A DNA stretch of 64,000 nt from Pseudomonas fluorescens (GTDB taxonomy: Bacteria > Pseudomonadota > Gammaproteobacteria > Pseudomonadales > Pseudomonadaceae): positions 16,830 to 80,829 of the forward strand of contig NZ_KZ478009.1 in the NCBI RefSeq assembly GCF_002837185.1. The letters run 5' to 3'. Numbering within the stretch: the stretch's first letter is position 1; every line of letters starts with the position of its first letter. Below, piece by piece: positions 63,749-64,000 of the stretch. A model generated the notes under the pieces. It saw nothing but the letters and a program-made list of their open reading frames with translations. It had not been told where the DNA came from and ran no database searches. Made by a program: the position numbers and the translations under genes.

Positions 63749-63864
63749 TCTTGACGATGACCTACTCTCACATGGGGAAACCCCACACTACCATCGGCGA
63801 TGCATCGTTTCACTGCTGAGTTCGGGATGGGATCAGGTGGTTCCAATGCTCTATGGTCGTCAAG
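63749..63864 (-). rRNA. rrf: 5S ribosomal RNA
   Basis: About 116 nt, beginning TTGACGACCATAGAGC-like and ending GAGTAGGTCATCGTCAAGA on the minus strand, with the conserved CCCATCCCGAACTCAG loop in the middle. Ends are accurate to a few bases. It is the last RNA of an rrn operon whose 23S gene lies beyond 64,000. Confidence 0.95.
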
Positions 63865-64000
63865 AAATTCGGGTACTGAGTCGTGGCCTGATGGCCTCGC
63901 TTCAGCAAATTGGGTATGTGACAGCTGTCGGTGTTTTGTGAGTCTTCGAACTTTCGGTTCATCTCGTCTTCACACACCGCAATCTGATGCTCGTTAGAGT
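63865..64000 (-). other. 23S-5S internal spacer (partial)
   Basis: The 136 bp to the window end show no gene. They are consistent with the 23S-5S spacer; whether the extreme end already lies in 23S cannot be told by eye. Confidence 0.6.

Noticed and set aside
63800..63997. 65-codon open frame over the 5S gene
   Set aside because: It is antisense to 5S rRNA and its spacer, and thus not coding.

Overview
The window is chromosomal DNA of a Pseudomonas, most likely of the P. fluorescens group. This rests on the GC-rich coding bias, several REP/REPIN palindromes of the fluorescens type, and a gene order that (from memory) matches the P. aeruginosa blocks PA4061-PA4068 and PA4232-PA4280. No prophage, insertion sequence, CRISPR array or integrated island was seen. 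The window is essentially core genome, so the interest lies in small gene sets of unknown mechanism and in regulatory architecture.

Left part (1-25,100). It holds a YbaY/YscW-type lipoprotein with a protein methyltransferase, a CnoX-like thioredoxin-TPR protein, and a small conserved protein. Next comes a four-gene operon behind a good Zur-box match: a histidine-rich DUF2796 protein, a LolD/MacB-type ATPase, an FtsX/MacB-type permease and a DUF3299 protein. An OprG/OmpW porin with an Anr-like box and an epimerase-fold protein follow. Then come the large helicase Lhr, a MscS-family channel, a four-gene phospholipid-type operon (DUF72, EEP phosphatase, ClsB, YbhN), an overlapping DUF3182-hydrolase pair, a GlxA-type regulator divergent from an isochorismatase-like hydrolase, trans-aconitate methyltransferase, ssb and a YajR-like MFS transporter.

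Middle (25,268-30,236). uvrA (TTG start), a ferritin of the FtnA/BfrA type whose haem-ligand Met52 is replaced by Ala, and the catalase katA. The ferritin probably supplies or buffers iron for the catalase.

Right part (30,475-64,000). The whole transcription-translation super-cluster lies on the minus strand. Read in transcription order it is: 23S-5S rRNA end, birA-coaX-SPOR gene, tRNA-Tyr-Gly-Thr, tRNA-Trp-secE-nusG, rplKAJL-rpoBC, rpsLG-fusA-tufA, the S10, spc and alpha operons ending in rplQ. The cluster is cut into transcription units by hairpins, several paired with a sigma70-like promoter with 16-17 bp spacing (before tRNA-Tyr, tRNA-Trp, rpsL, rpsJ, rpsH and rpsM). The second EF-Tu gene, which sits between tRNA-Thr and tRNA-Trp in P. 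aeruginosa, is absent; only a 162-bp spacer with a terminator and a promoter remains. RpoB and RpsL carry wild-type residues at the usual rifampicin and streptomycin positions.
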